Source of the DNA: Defluviitaleaceae bacterium
GTDB lineage: Bacteria; Bacillota_I; Bacilli_A; MOL361; Turicibacteraceae
Assembly: GCA_009778135.1 (NCBI GenBank)
Contig: WRKJ01000100.1
Location: 1-46,833 of the forward strand
Length of the DNA stretch: 46,833 bases
Direction: 5' to 3'
Part shown: piece after piece, positions 18,328 to 27,026 of the stretch
Numbering within the stretch: position 1 is the stretch's first letter
How the letters are laid out: each line of letters starts with the position of its first letter
Program-made: the position numbers and the translations under genes
The notes under the pieces: generated by a model
What the model was told of the DNA's origin: nothing
The model's database searches: none
Seen by the model: only the letters and a program-made list of their open reading frames with translations

Positions 18328-19914
18328 ATGATACGTATCTCACAACTAAAACTCAACATTGAAGCATCTAAAGACAATCTCCCCAAATTGATTGCCAAAA
18401 AACTCAAAATCAAACTGTCAGACATCAAAGATTATCGCATTTTCAAGGAATCCATTGATGCCAGGCATGAAACCATCACGTTTGTTTATACAGTTGATGC
18501 AACCCTTTCAAATGAAGCCAGCATCTTGAATAAAAAAATACCTCATGTGGCGCCCACCCCGCAGCTTACTTACAAAATGCCACCAAAACGAGATTTGCCA
18601 CCAACGAAGCGTCCTGTTGTCATCGGATTTGGACCATCTGGCATGTATGCCGCCCTCTTACTGGCGCAATGTGGCTATCATCCCATCATCTTAGAGCGCG
18701 GTGGCTCTGTCGCCGAAAGGGTTAAAAACATTGAAGACTTTTGTACAAAGGGTATCCTTGACCCAGAATCCAACATTCAATTTGGAGAAGGTGGCGCCGG
18801 CACTTTTTCTGATGGAAAGCTCACGACGCGCGTCAAAGATTTACGTGGGCGTAAAGTGTTAGAAGAATTGGTCCATGCCGGTGCACCGGAAGAAATTCTT
18901 TATGAAGCCCATCCTCATGTCGGAACTGATTTACTCCGTGACGTGGTTGTTAATATCCGAAAAACCATCATTGCTTTAGGTGGCGAGATTCACTTTAATA
19001 CCCGCGTTGATGATTTTATCGTCGAAGATGGCCAGATTCGTGGGGTCATCACCCATCAAAATCAAACATTTCACAGTGAACATGTCATTTTAGCTGTCGG
19101 CCACAGCGCTCGGGATACATTTAAAAAGATTTACGATCAGAAAATCGACATTGCTGCCAAGCCTTTCGCTGTGGGCTTTCGCGTTGAACATCCACAAGCA
19201 CTCATTAATAAAGCCCAGTATAAAGCATTTGCCAATCATCCCAAACTTGGTGCAGCAGAATATCGCTTGACGCATCAAGCGAGCAATGGTCGGGGTGTCT
19301 ATACTTTTTGCATGTGTCCAGGTGGCTTTGTGGTGCCTTCTGCGTCAGAGCCAAACAAAGTCGTCACCAATGGGATGAGTGAGCATGCGCGAGGAGAAGC
19401 CAATGCCAATAGTGCCGTTTTGGTGCAAGTCCAACCTTCAGATTTTGAATCAGATCATCCCCTTGCTGGGATTGACTTTCAACGTGAATTAGAATCAAAA
19501 GCTTTTGTGATAGGTGGAGAGAATTACAAAGCTCCTGCTCAACTTATCGGCGATTTCCTTGCTAATCGCCCTTCAACATCTCTTGGAAGCGTCAAACCTT
19601 CTTACGACATTGGGATTCGTTTGACCAACCTTCGCGACTTACTTCCAAAAGCTTTTTGCGATGCCATCGCTGAAGGCTTACAAGCCTTCGATAAAAAACT
19701 GGCTGGATTTTCCATGGATGATGCCCTCTTAACAGGTGTCGAATCACGTTCCTCATCTCCTGTTCGCGTGACGCGAGACAGTGAATCCTTACAGTCAACC
19801 AATCTAAAAGGTTTTTACCCTGCTGGCGAAGGTGCCGGTTTTGCAGGTGGGATTGTTTCCTCTGCCATCGATGGCTTAAAATGTGCTGAAAAGTTAATTG
19901 CCGCATTCAGCTAA
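18328..19914 (+). CDS. FAD-dependent oxidoreductase, COG2509-type
   Basis: A 528-residue flavoprotein of the widespread, uncharacterised FAD-dependent dehydrogenase group. A short N-terminal alpha/beta domain (residues 1-85) precedes the FAD-binding motif VVIGFGPSGMYAALLLA (Gly100, 102, 105). Other family blocks: FGEGGAGTFSDGKLTTRVKD, VILAVGHSARDT, GVYTFCMCPGGFVVP, and the C-terminal second FAD contact GFYPAGEGAGFAGGIVSSA. An ATG at 18310 is in frame, but the ATG at 18328 has an AAGGTG site 6 bases before it and the natural family start. Substrate unknown. It is followed 36 bp later by plsY on the same transcript. Confidence 0.9.
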   Translation: MIRISQLKLNIEASKDNLPKLIAKKLKIKLSDIKDYRIFKESIDARHETITFVYTVDATLSNEASILNKKIPHVAPTPQLTYKMPPKRDLPPTKRPVVIGFGPSGMYAALLLAQCGYHPIILERGGSVAERVKNIEDFCTKGILDPESNIQFGEGGAGTFSDGKLTTRVKDLRGRKVLEELVHAGAPEEILYEAHPHVGTDLLRDVVVNIRKTIIALGGEIHFNTRVDDFIVEDGQIRGVITHQNQTFHSEHVILAVGHSARDTFKKIYDQKIDIAAKPFAVGFRVEHPQALINKAQYKAFANHPKLGAAEYRLTHQASNGRGVYTFCMCPGGFVVPSASEPNKVVTNGMSEHARGEANANSAVLVQVQPSDFESDHPLAGIDFQRELESKAFVIGGENYKAPAQLIGDFLANRPSTSLGSVKPSYDIGIRLTNLRDLLPKAFCDAIAEGLQAFDKKLAGFSMDDALLTGVESRSSSPVRVTRDSESLQSTNLKGFYPAGEGAGFAGGIVSSAIDGLKCAEKLIAAFS

Positions 19915-19950
19915 ACACGAAATGTATTGATAATGAAAGGTTGATTTCAC

Positions 19951-20574
19951 ATGTCTCACTTAACTAGTTTGTTATTTATCTTAATTGCTTATTTAATTGG
20001 GTCGTTCCCTTCAGGTTTGATCATTGGAAAAGCTTTTTATAAAACCGACATTCGGGAACACGGATCCGGCAACCTAGGTGGTTCAAATGCCATGCGCGTC
20101 CTCGGAAAAAAAGGGGGACTCGTCGTTTATTTTCTCGACATTTTAAAAGGCGGCATTGCCGTTTTGGTCGCGATACACTTCCAATCAGAGATTCATCCTT
20201 TAATGGTTACCATTTTCTCACCCGTTGGACATGTGTATCCCATTTTTGCTGGATTTAAAGGCGGAAAAGCCGTGGCGACATCTGCTGGCGTTATTATGTT
20301 TTACGCCCCACTTTTGTTCCTCATGCTACTCGTCGTATTCTTCGCTTCGTTAGCACTGTTTAAAATGATTTCTCTTTCTTCCGTTTTTTCAGCCATTGCC
20401 TTGTTCGTTTTCTCATGGTGGAATCCATTTTCAAACCCTAACTTAATGGGCATCGTTCCTAAAGTCATCTTTACCCTTGTCGCAATTTTGATTTTAATCA
20501 AACACATTCCCAATTATAAGCGCCTCATCGCTGGCACCGAGCCAAAAATTGGAAAAAATAAAAAATCCACTTAA
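19951..20574 (+). CDS. plsY: acyl-phosphate glycerol-3-phosphate acyltransferase
   Basis: Integral membrane enzyme (207 aa) that transfers an acyl group from acyl phosphate to glycerol-3-phosphate, the first step of phospholipid synthesis in Gram-positive bacteria. The three PlsY motifs are present: GSFPSG, the phosphate-binding GSGNLGGSN (about 38-46), and GHVYPIFAGFKGGKAVAT. About five hydrophobic helices are visible. A GAAAGG site lies before the ATG. The stop codon falls within the loop of the minus-strand terminator at 20555-20584. Second gene of the operon. Confidence 0.95.
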   Translation: MSHLTSLLFILIAYLIGSFPSGLIIGKAFYKTDIREHGSGNLGGSNAMRVLGKKGGLVVYFLDILKGGIAVLVAIHFQSEIHPLMVTIFSPVGHVYPIFAGFKGGKAVATSAGVIMFYAPLLFLMLLVVFFASLALFKMISLSSVFSAIALFVFSWWNPFSNPNLMGIVPKVIFTLVAILILIKHIPNYKRLIAGTEPKIGKNKKST

Positions 20575-20584
20575 TTGTGGATTT
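20555..20584 (-). terminator. terminator of the rsmI-alr-trxB operon
   Basis: AAATCCAC (20563-20570) and GTGGATTT (20577-20584) form an 8-bp stem with a TTAATT loop. Read on the minus strand the stem is followed by a T-rich run (20555-20562). It lies next to the plus-strand terminator, so the two convergent operons each have their own. Confidence 0.75.
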
Positions 20585-20585
20585 C

Positions 20586-20630
20586 CAGACTGCTGACGAA
20601 GTTTTCACTTAGCTGGCAGTCTGATTTTTT
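20586..20630 (+). terminator. terminator of the plsY operon
   Basis: CAGACTGC (20586-20593) pairs with GCAGTCTG (20616-20623) and six T follow at 20625-20630. It ends the plus-strand FAD oxidoreductase-plsY transcript. Confidence 0.8.
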
Positions 20631-20646
20631 ATTTTGGGTCAGCTTT

Positions 20647-21579
20647 TTATCCTTCTAAATACTTATGGGCACTTTGGGCTGCAATAGCGCCATCGCTGGT
20701 CGCTGTCACCACTTGGCGCAATTCTTTTTCAAGCACGTCTCCAGCAGCAAAGATGCCCGGTACAGCAGTCGCCATATGCCCATCAGCGACCACATTTCCA
20801 GCATCATTGGTAATGCCAAGTCCATCTAACATATGCGTTACAGGATCATTGCCAATGTAAATAAAAGCACCCGATACGACTAAATCAGTTTCTTCATTAG
20901 AAATTAAGTGCTTCAACGTGACACTTTGGAATTTCCCTTCTTCAGTCACCGTAAATTTCGTCGGCACTGAATCCCAAATGATTTCGATCTTCTCATCTGC
21001 AAAAGCACGATTTTGCAAGACAGTATCTGCTCTTAAGCGATCACGGCGATGAATCACATAAACTTTCGATACAAGTCCCGATAAATAAATGGCTTCTTCA
21101 ATGGCAGAATTGCCGCCACCAATCACGACAACTTCTTGGCCTTTAAAAAAGGCACCATCACAAACTGCACACCAAGAAATCCCACGACCTGCCAGTTCTG
21201 CTTCTCCCGGAATTTCTAGTTTACGGTGTTTCGTTCCTGTTGCAACAATCACACTTCGCGCCATAAATTGATTCATGCCGCATTCAATTAAATGCATACC
21301 ATCTGCTTGTGGAACAATTTTTTGAACATCTCCATACACATATTCAGCGCCTGCTACTTTGGCATGGTCAAACATCTTCATTGAGAGTTCAGGCCCTGTA
21401 ATGCTTTCAAAACCTGTATAATTTTCAATTTCAAAGGTATTGACCATTTGGCCACCCGGTGCACCTGCTTCAATTAACCCCACTGTTAAGCCTGCCCTTG
21501 CTGCATAAACAGCCGCTGTCATACCCGCAGGTCCTGCGCCAATAATTGCTACATCAAATTTCTTCATCTCATTCATCAT
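20647..21579 (-). CDS. trxB: thioredoxin-disulfide reductase
   Basis: Cytoplasmic flavoenzyme (310 aa) that reduces thioredoxin with NADPH. N-terminal FAD motif AIIGAGPAGMTAAVYAARAG, redox-active CAVC (Cys137 and Cys140 in SWCAVCDGAFF), NADPH motif VVIGGGNSAIEEA, and C-terminal FAD block GIFAAGDV. Full family length. A GGAGG site precedes two adjacent ATG codons. Last gene of the rsmI-alr-unknown-trxB run, 11 bp after the unknown gene. Confidence 0.96.
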   Translation of the reverse strand: MMNEMKKFDVAIIGAGPAGMTAAVYAARAGLTVGLIEAGAPGGQMVNTFEIENYTGFESITGPELSMKMFDHAKVAGAEYVYGDVQKIVPQADGMHLIECGMNQFMARSVIVATGTKHRKLEIPGEAELAGRGISWCAVCDGAFFKGQEVVVIGGGNSAIEEAIYLSGLVSKVYVIHRRDRLRADTVLQNRAFADEKIEIIWDSVPTKFTVTEEGKFQSVTLKHLISNEETDLVVSGAFIYIGNDPVTHMLDGLGITNDAGNVVADGHMATAVPGIFAAGDVLEKELRQVVTATSDGAIAAQSAHKYLEG

Positions 21580-21590
21580 TTTTCCTCCGA

Positions 21591-22184
21591 CTAACTATAT
21601 GTACGCCAAACCATGTCTTTACTGATGCCATTTTTAAGGGCATAAGTATAAGCAGCACACTTTGTTTTAAATCGCTCGACTTTTAAAACTGTTAAACGAC
21701 CGTAACGTCTATTATACCCTACATCCTCTGGTTTCATCAAGTAGGTAATAAAATATCGCCCACTGAACGCGTCTTCAAAACTTTCAAAATCAACCACATC
21801 AAAGCTTAATCGATCCAATAGCTCATTTAAAATTTCTGCTGCATCAAAGTCAATCTTGTCATAATCAATCCGTGTATCTGCATCTTCCAAGATGTTAATT
21901 AAGCCATCAAAATCGACCTTCAACTGATTAAGCATTGATTTCACCGTTACAATTTGCAACATCGTAATGGGTTCATCAAGTTGTGTCAATAAATTTTCTA
22001 AAATCTCCATATTGCTTTTAAATGTTGTATAAGCGTCGACAACTTCGAAAAACTCGTCTTTATCAAAGATACAATTGGCAACTTTCAATAACTCTAACAC
22101 TTGAAACTCGCATGTATGGCAGTATAGCAAAATTTCGGTTAACTCTAGCATCACACGCTCATTAAGCGCTTCAACATATGACAT
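21591..22184 (-). CDS. conserved-looking soluble protein of unknown function
   Basis: I do not recognise this protein. An open frame reaches 22241, but the ATG at 22184 has an AAGGGTG site 6 bases before it, giving 197 residues. It is acidic and mainly helical by pattern, with heptad-like Leu/Ile spacing (EILENLLTQL, ILNELLDRLSFDVVDF) in the first two thirds. The C-terminus is basic and aromatic (YNRRYGRLTVLKVERFKTK). It has no signal peptide or membrane helix. It sits 75 bp after alr and 11 bp before trxB, so it is co-transcribed with them. Confidence 0.65.
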   Translation of the reverse strand: MSYVEALNERVMLELTEILLYCHTCEFQVLELLKVANCIFDKDEFFEVVDAYTTFKSNMEILENLLTQLDEPITMLQIVTVKSMLNQLKVDFDGLINILEDADTRIDYDKIDFDAAEILNELLDRLSFDVVDFESFEDAFSGRYFITYLMKPEDVGYNRRYGRLTVLKVERFKTKCAAYTYALKNGISKDMVWRTYS

Positions 22185-22259
22185 GATTATCACCCTTAGT
22201 TGTTTTTCTTCACTCCTATATCTTATGTTTAACCCTGTCAAATGATGACGAATCTTACT

Positions 22260-23402
22260 TCACCGCAAAATGACTCGTGGATAGCTAAACCTACCTAAAT
22301 AACAATCAACCACAACTTCTTGTTTCTTATAAACCCTTGGCACCCGATCACTGATTAACGTCAAGATTTCATAAGGAATCGTGTTAAGCTCACTGGCCAC
22401 GCGCTCAACTGGCATTTCCTTACCAATCAATGTGACGACATCTCCCACTGCAAAGTCAGCTGATGGCAATTTCACCATCATTTGATCCATACAGACCCGA
22501 CCGACAATCTCACATTCTTGACCTTTGATCACCACGGCTCGCCCTTGATTGCTTCGACACCAGCCATCGGCATATCCCACTGACATGGTGCCGATATAAG
22601 TATCCTCAGACGTCACAAAGGTCGACCCATAACTGATGCCTTCACCTTTTTTAACCAAACTCACTTTTGTTAATCTCGTATACATCGAAAAAGTCGCTTG
22701 TAAGTCTAACGTCGTCTTAATCATACGTTGATTTGGATTAATGCCATACAACCCAATCCCAACCCGATGTGCATTCATCTGCGTGCTTTTTAGTTGCAAA
22801 GTCGTTGCTGTATTCGCAACATGACGATATTTAAACGGGTAATCAGTCAACGTATTGAGCACTTGGTAAAAAGTATCTAATTGTGTCAACATGGACCCAT
22901 AATGACTATCTGCGGTCGCAATATGGGTATAAATACCTTCTATGATCACGTTATCATTTTCTGAAAGTCGATCACAAGTCGCTTTCACTTGACGAAGACC
23001 AATTCGATTCATCCCCGTTTCAACTTCTAAATGTAACTTAAGCGGGCCAGATAAAGCGGTTTTAGAAAGCGCATCGACCCATCCTTCATCATAAGCAATC
23101 ACTGTGATCTCAAATTGGACAGCCACATGAATGTCCTTCAGTTTAACCGGCGCTAACACCATAATCGGTAGCTCAATCCCATGATGTCGGAGTTTAAGGG
23201 CTTCATCTAAAGAGCTAACGGCTAAATAAGCAGCACCTAATTCAGCATACAGTCTCGCCATTTGAACATCACCATGTCCATAACCATTGGCTTTAATCAC
23301 AGCAATCATCTCATAAGCGTGAGTGGCATCAAACTGCCGATAATTATGAATGAGCGCATCGATATCAATTTCAATCCAAGTATCTCGATAAAATTCACGC
23401 AT
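22260..23402 (-). CDS. alr: alanine racemase
   Basis: PLP enzyme (380 aa) interconverting L- and D-alanine for peptidoglycan. The PLP lysine is Lys37 in AVIKANGYGHG; the second catalytic tyrosine lies in GISYGSTF, and the conserved GRVCMDQMMV loop follows. The C-terminal beta domain is complete. The start at 23402 overlaps the 3' end of rsmI by 8 bases, indicating coupling. A D-alanine supply gene agrees with the DAP pathway downstream and a walled cell. Confidence 0.95.
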   Translation of the reverse strand: MREFYRDTWIEIDIDALIHNYRQFDATHAYEMIAVIKANGYGHGDVQMARLYAELGAAYLAVSSLDEALKLRHHGIELPIMVLAPVKLKDIHVAVQFEITVIAYDEGWVDALSKTALSGPLKLHLEVETGMNRIGLRQVKATCDRLSENDNVIIEGIYTHIATADSHYGSMLTQLDTFYQVLNTLTDYPFKYRHVANTATTLQLKSTQMNAHRVGIGLYGINPNQRMIKTTLDLQATFSMYTRLTKVSLVKKGEGISYGSTFVTSEDTYIGTMSVGYADGWCRSNQGRAVVIKGQECEIVGRVCMDQMMVKLPSADFAVGDVVTLIGKEMPVERVASELNTIPYEILTLISDRVPRVYKKQEVVVDCYLGRFSYPRVILR

Positions 23403-24252
23403 GATGGTACTCCTTGTAAACCGCTTGACGCGTTCGTCCTAAATCATTGGCAACTTGCTTAATCGCCTCATTGGTTCTTTGACCTTGTGCGACATAATGC
23501 GCCACATGGTCATGTAAAGTCAAGCCTTCCCACCACCTATCCACCACTGCTTCTTCATGATTTCCTTCTACGAGCAAGACCACTTCTCCTTTAACATCTG
23601 TTAAATGCATCAAGATCTCTGTCATGCGACCACGTAAAAATTCTTCAAACAACTTCGTCAACTCACGTGCGACAACAACTTGTCGATTTCCAAAAACTTC
23701 CAACATCATCACCAATGTTTCTTTTAATCGGTGAGGCGATTCATAGAAAATCAACGTGACTGGTAAGGGCTCAACTGTTGTTAATTGGGCTTTTTTCTTT
23801 GATTTTTGACGTTCTAAAAATCCATAGAATAAAAAAGGTTGTGCGGGAAGTCCTGAAGCGATTAAAGCCGTTAAAACAGCATTTGCACCTGGTATTGGGA
23901 CAACTGCATAACCTTGATCAAGGGCCGTTTTGACCAGTTGATCACCCGGGTCACTGATGAGTGGCATTCCAGCGTCACTCACAAGCGCAACAGGGTCTCC
24001 TTCTGAAAGTCTTTGCACGATCAGTTCGGTTTTTTGATGTTTGTTGTGTTCATGATAACTCGTCAAGGGGGTATCAATATCAAAATGATTGCATAATTTC
24101 TTGGTCACGCGTGTATCTTCAGAAGCAATAAGTGCAACTGTTTTCAATGTTTCCACAGCGCGCGGTGTCATGTCTGATAAATTTCCAATTGGCGTGCTCA
24201 CTAAAAACAAAGTGGCTTTATCATGTTGAAAACTTTTTTGAACCTGCATCAA
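23395..24252 (-). CDS. rsmI: 16S rRNA 2'-O-methyltransferase (C1402)
   Basis: SAM-dependent methyltransferase of the tetrapyrrole-methylase fold (285 aa) that modifies C1402 of 16S rRNA. Diagnostic segments: TLFLVSTPIGNLSDMTPRA, ASEDTRVTKKL, SYHEHN, LVSDAGMPLISDPG, VPIPGANAVLTALIASGLP and YESPHRL. A GGAGG site lies before the ATG at 24252. It is the first gene of the minus-strand operon with alr and trxB. Confidence 0.95.
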   Translation of the reverse strand: MMQVQKSFQHDKATLFLVSTPIGNLSDMTPRAVETLKTVALIASEDTRVTKKLCNHFDIDTPLTSYHEHNKHQKTELIVQRLSEGDPVALVSDAGMPLISDPGDQLVKTALDQGYAVVPIPGANAVLTALIASGLPAQPFLFYGFLERQKSKKKAQLTTVEPLPVTLIFYESPHRLKETLVMMLEVFGNRQVVVARELTKLFEEFLRGRMTEILMHLTDVKGEVVLLVEGNHEEAVVDRWWEGLTLHDHVAHYVAQGQRTNEAIKQVANDLGRTRQAVYKEYHHA

Positions 24253-24273
24253 AAACCTCCTTTAAAAACAACT

Positions 24274-24416
24274 CGCTCGCTTACACTTTTAATGATAGCT
24301 AGTTTCAACTCGCAACCCCTCGAGGTCATTTCTCGTCCTGTACTGATCACTTCGTGATAAGTCGGACTTCAAAATGCTTGTCGGGTCTTACACGCTCGTT
24401 TACACTTTTAATTATA
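24274..24416. repeat. 24-base imperfect direct repeat pair before rsmI
   Basis: Copies at 24274-24297 and 24393-24416 share CGCTCG, then TTACACTTTTAAT and ATA; they differ at two positions. On the minus strand each begins with a TATAAT-like or TATCAT-like hexamer. The upstream copy carries the predicted -10 box and initial transcribed bases, so the pair looks like a duplicated promoter start region. Between them is a small hairpin around ATCAC/GTGAT near 24340-24360. Confidence 0.6.
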
Positions 24417-24439
24417 CCAAAAGTAGTCCTTTTATGCAC
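24411..24439 (-). promoter_or_regulatory. extended -10 promoter for the rsmI-alr-trxB operon
   Basis: On the minus strand TGG directly precedes TATAAT (24411-24416), an extended -10 element. The -35 (near 24433-24439) is poor. It lies within the 3' end of the preceding gene and gives a leader of about 150 bases. Confidence 0.5.
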
Positions 24440-24977
24440 GATATTTTAGTAAAAAAATGACAACTGAGGCACTCATTTGCATCATTGCGACGAAATCTGC
24501 TTTCATATCTGGCACCATCCCGTCTAAATTTGCCCTTCGAATGACTTTCCAAATGTGATATTTAACATCTTCTAAACAGCTAAATGCGATGATTTCTGGT
24601 TTATGTTTTCGGATCTTAGCTTGTGCATAAACATGCAATAAGCATTCATATTGCATATGTTGACGCATGGAATTCGCTTCGTTGATGGTCATGTTATTGT
24701 GATAAATACAGGTGTAGTCACAAAGAAAATGGATCAAAACCCCGAGCAAATCAGAGAACGCTTCCGTCGTTAGCGTCGGATCAAATCCACGTTCCAACAA
24801 TTCAAAAACAAAGGCTTCATTCGCTGGATAATAATGACTCACACGTTTATATTCAGGTAACACGTCTGGTTTCACATTACCCCAAACGAATTTTCGGTAA
24901 TGGAGCTTTTTTTTATTTTCTTCATCCAGCATCAAATAGATACACTTTCCCACTAGTCGATGTGTCGGTATAATCAT
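24432..24977 (-). CDS. zinc-dependent phospholipase C-like protein
   Basis: A 181-residue protein with the pattern of the zinc-dependent phospholipase C/S1-P1-nuclease fold group common in Firmicutes. It has an N-terminal THRLVGKCIY helix, FVWGNVKPDVLPEYKRVSHY with the characteristic W-G-x-x-x-P-D and a later His, and the second metal helix VLIHFLCDYTCIYHN. There is no signal peptide, so it is probably cytoplasmic. Substrate unknown. The gene ends within the promoter region of rsmI. ATG at 24977 with a weak GAGG site. Confidence 0.7.
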   Translation of the reverse strand: MIIPTHRLVGKCIYLMLDEENKKKLHYRKFVWGNVKPDVLPEYKRVSHYYPANEAFVFELLERGFDPTLTTEAFSDLLGVLIHFLCDYTCIYHNNMTINEANSMRQHMQYECLLHVYAQAKIRKHKPEIIAFSCLEDVKYHIWKVIRRANLDGMVPDMKADFVAMMQMSASVVIFLLKYRA

Positions 24978-25235
24978 ACAATCGCCTCATTCCCCTCTTT
25001 TTTTGTTATTAGGAGTGTACCCCAAATGCGAAAAAATTATGAACATTCACGAACGATGCTTAATTTCGACAAAAATGACTAAAATTAAACAAAGTTGTGT
25101 TAAAATGGTTTAAAAATGAGTAAAAACCACATTTTCAAGCAAACTATTTTTATTTTTTGCGTAAATCATAAGTGTAGGGCTTTTTTGAAGCACGACAAAG
25201 CTCATACCCATAACTGATTTTAGGAGGATTTATTC
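24978..25235. other. 258-base AT-rich divergent intergenic region
   Basis: Separates the minus-strand phospholipase C-like gene from the plus-strand ssb paralogue. It must hold both promoters, but no convincing -35/-10 pair stands out on either strand. A strong AGGAGG site for ssb lies at its right end. No hairpin with a T-run and no open frame were seen. Confidence 0.5.
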
Positions 25236-25667
25236 ATGTTAAATCAACTGATTTTAATTGGCAGAACAACCCGTGATGTGGAACTTAAAGAAACGACAAA
25301 TGGTCGGACGTTTGGCATTGTCACATTGGCAGTAAACAGACCGTTTAAAAACCAAGAGACAAACACTTATGACACAGATTTTATCGATGTTAGTTTATGG
25401 GGATTAACAGCAGAAAGTGTTGCAAAATATGCTGGAAAAGGTTCTGCAATTTCAATCCGTGGTCGTGTTGCCAACCGCATTCTTGACTTTCCTGGCGAGC
25501 AAACCTTTCGAACGATCAGCATCGTCGGTCAACAAGTGTCTTTTATTCAAACAAAAGCACCCGGTTCAAACACAGAAAGCGACGAAAGCAACGAATCATT
25601 CACATTGGAAGATTTCCCATCAGGTGAAGCCTTTGATGAAGCCATGGACAAATTCGATGAAAGTTAA
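25236..25667 (+). CDS. divergent single-stranded DNA-binding protein paralogue
   Basis: OB-fold SSB of 143 residues. The core is clear: MLNQLILIGRTTRDVELKET, FGIVTLAVNRPFKN, DFIDVSLWGLTAESVAKYAGKGSAISIRGRV. The C-terminus is acidic (EDFPSGEAFDEAMDKFDES) but lacks the D-D-x-P-F tip that recruits partner proteins. It differs strongly from the second SSB at 36540-37097, which keeps that tip and lies in the rpsF-rpsR operon. This one stands alone, like SsbB-type secondary SSBs used in competence or recombination; that role is inference. AGGAGG lies 8 bases before the ATG. Confidence 0.9.
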   Translation: MLNQLILIGRTTRDVELKETTNGRTFGIVTLAVNRPFKNQETNTYDTDFIDVSLWGLTAESVAKYAGKGSAISIRGRVANRILDFPGEQTFRTISIVGQQVSFIQTKAPGSNTESDESNESFTLEDFPSGEAFDEAMDKFDES

Positions 25668-25695
25668 TCATCGCTAAGTCATTTAATCAAACGAT

Positions 25696-27026
25696 TTAAA
25701 TGCTTGATTTTGCGGGGAGCGTCATGGTAAACGTCGTCCCCACTTCTTCTTCACTTTCAACTGTAATTTTCCCTTGATGGGCTTCAATGGTTGCTTTCAC
25801 AATGGCAAGTCCAAGACCCGTGCCACCTGAATGGCGAGAACGGGCACGATCAACACGGTAAAACCGTTCAAAGATATGTGGCAAATCTTTTTTCGGAATA
25901 CCTGTTCCATAATCTTTGATTTTAATCTCAATTTGTGAGCCTGTTTGGGTCATCATCATTTCAATTTGGGTTGTTTCTGGCGTATAATGAATGGCATTGG
26001 TGATCAAATTTAAAAAACATTGGGTTAAACGTAAAGGATCTCCTTCAACATGAATCTGCTCATCACAGATCAATGAAATAGATTGACTTTTTAGCGCAAC
26101 AAGGGTTTCCACTTGCTTGATGACATCTTCAATCAAGTCATTGAGATCAATGGATTCTTTTTTAAGGTCGATTTGGTTCGTATCAAATCGATTGACCAAG
26201 AACAAATCTTTCACCAAGTTTTCAAGTCGTAAATTTTCTTTGGCAATGATGCTCAAAAACTCTTTCTCCATATCTTGAGGTGCTGAACCAGAGATCAAAA
26301 TGTCGACACATCCTTTAATGGCTGTAATCGGTGTTTTTAATTCATGAGACGCATTGCTAAAAAATTCCCGCTGCAGATTTTGGTAAGTTTTAAGCTCTGT
26401 CACATTGTGAAAAAGTAAAACAACACCAGAAAAACGCTGACCATCGTCATATAGCGGCTGTGAAACAGCTTCGTAATACTGCTGCTTGATATCAATTTCT
26501 TTTTTCGAAGCAACTTCGCGGATGAGGACATCTTGCAGTAAAGCTTTTAACGCTTTATTTTTAATCTTTTCGTAAGAGACATTTGTTAACGAATCCCGTT
26601 TGACCAATTTAAGAAAAGAATTGTTCGCGTAATCAACACGTCCATTCGCACCGATGATAATGAGTGGTGCTTCAATGACTGTTGTCACACTGTCAATCAT
26701 CTGTTGGCTTTTTCGGACTTCAGCGGCACGATCACCCACATACTTGATTAACGCATTGTAAGCAGCGCCCAATACTTCGTCTTGAGAGAGTGCAATGGGT
26801 GTGATGTAGTCCACTTTTTCGCCACTGGTCAATTTATTCGAGACCTCTTCATACAGTTGCAGATGTTTTTTCAAATCTTCTCGCTCATAGGAATTGAAAT
26901 AAAATAACAAGCACCTATGCCACCCATGAACAAGGTCGCAACAGTCGGAGGCGTCAATGCAATAACCACCCACATGAGCATCAAGGTGCCAACGATCAAA
27001 CTCAAACGTTTTATCCATGTCATCAT
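25696..27026 (-). CDS. PhoR/WalK-type sensor histidine kinase, interrupted by an apparent one-base frameshift
   Basis: Sensor kinase paired with the response regulator just upstream. The long frame carries a PAS-like region (APLIIIGANGRVDYANNSFLKLV), the phospho-accepting His in FFSNASHELKTPITAIKG, the N box NLITNAIHYT, and the G boxes DYGTGIP and GGTGLGLAIVK. Its own N-terminal extension (to 27084) is not membrane-like. In another frame an ATG at 27026, overlapping the regulator's stop as ATGA, encodes two membrane helices (LSLIVGTLMLMWVVIAL and VATLFMGGIGACYF) before reaching a stop. Adding one T to the short T-run near 26897-26904 joins the two frames perfectly. So the true protein probably runs from 27026 and one base is missing, either by real mutation or by sequence error. 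Activity is uncertain if the mutation is real. Confidence 0.85.

Noticed and set aside
25110-25140. ComK-type AAAA-N5-TTTT box before the ssb paralogue
   Set aside because: A single box in AT-rich DNA with no clear second box at the required spacing; chance is likely.
26890-26910. Programmed -1 frameshift in the kinase
   Set aside because: The T/A run is not a standard X-XXY-YYZ slippery site in the needed frame and no downstream stimulatory hairpin was seen; mutation or sequence error is simpler.
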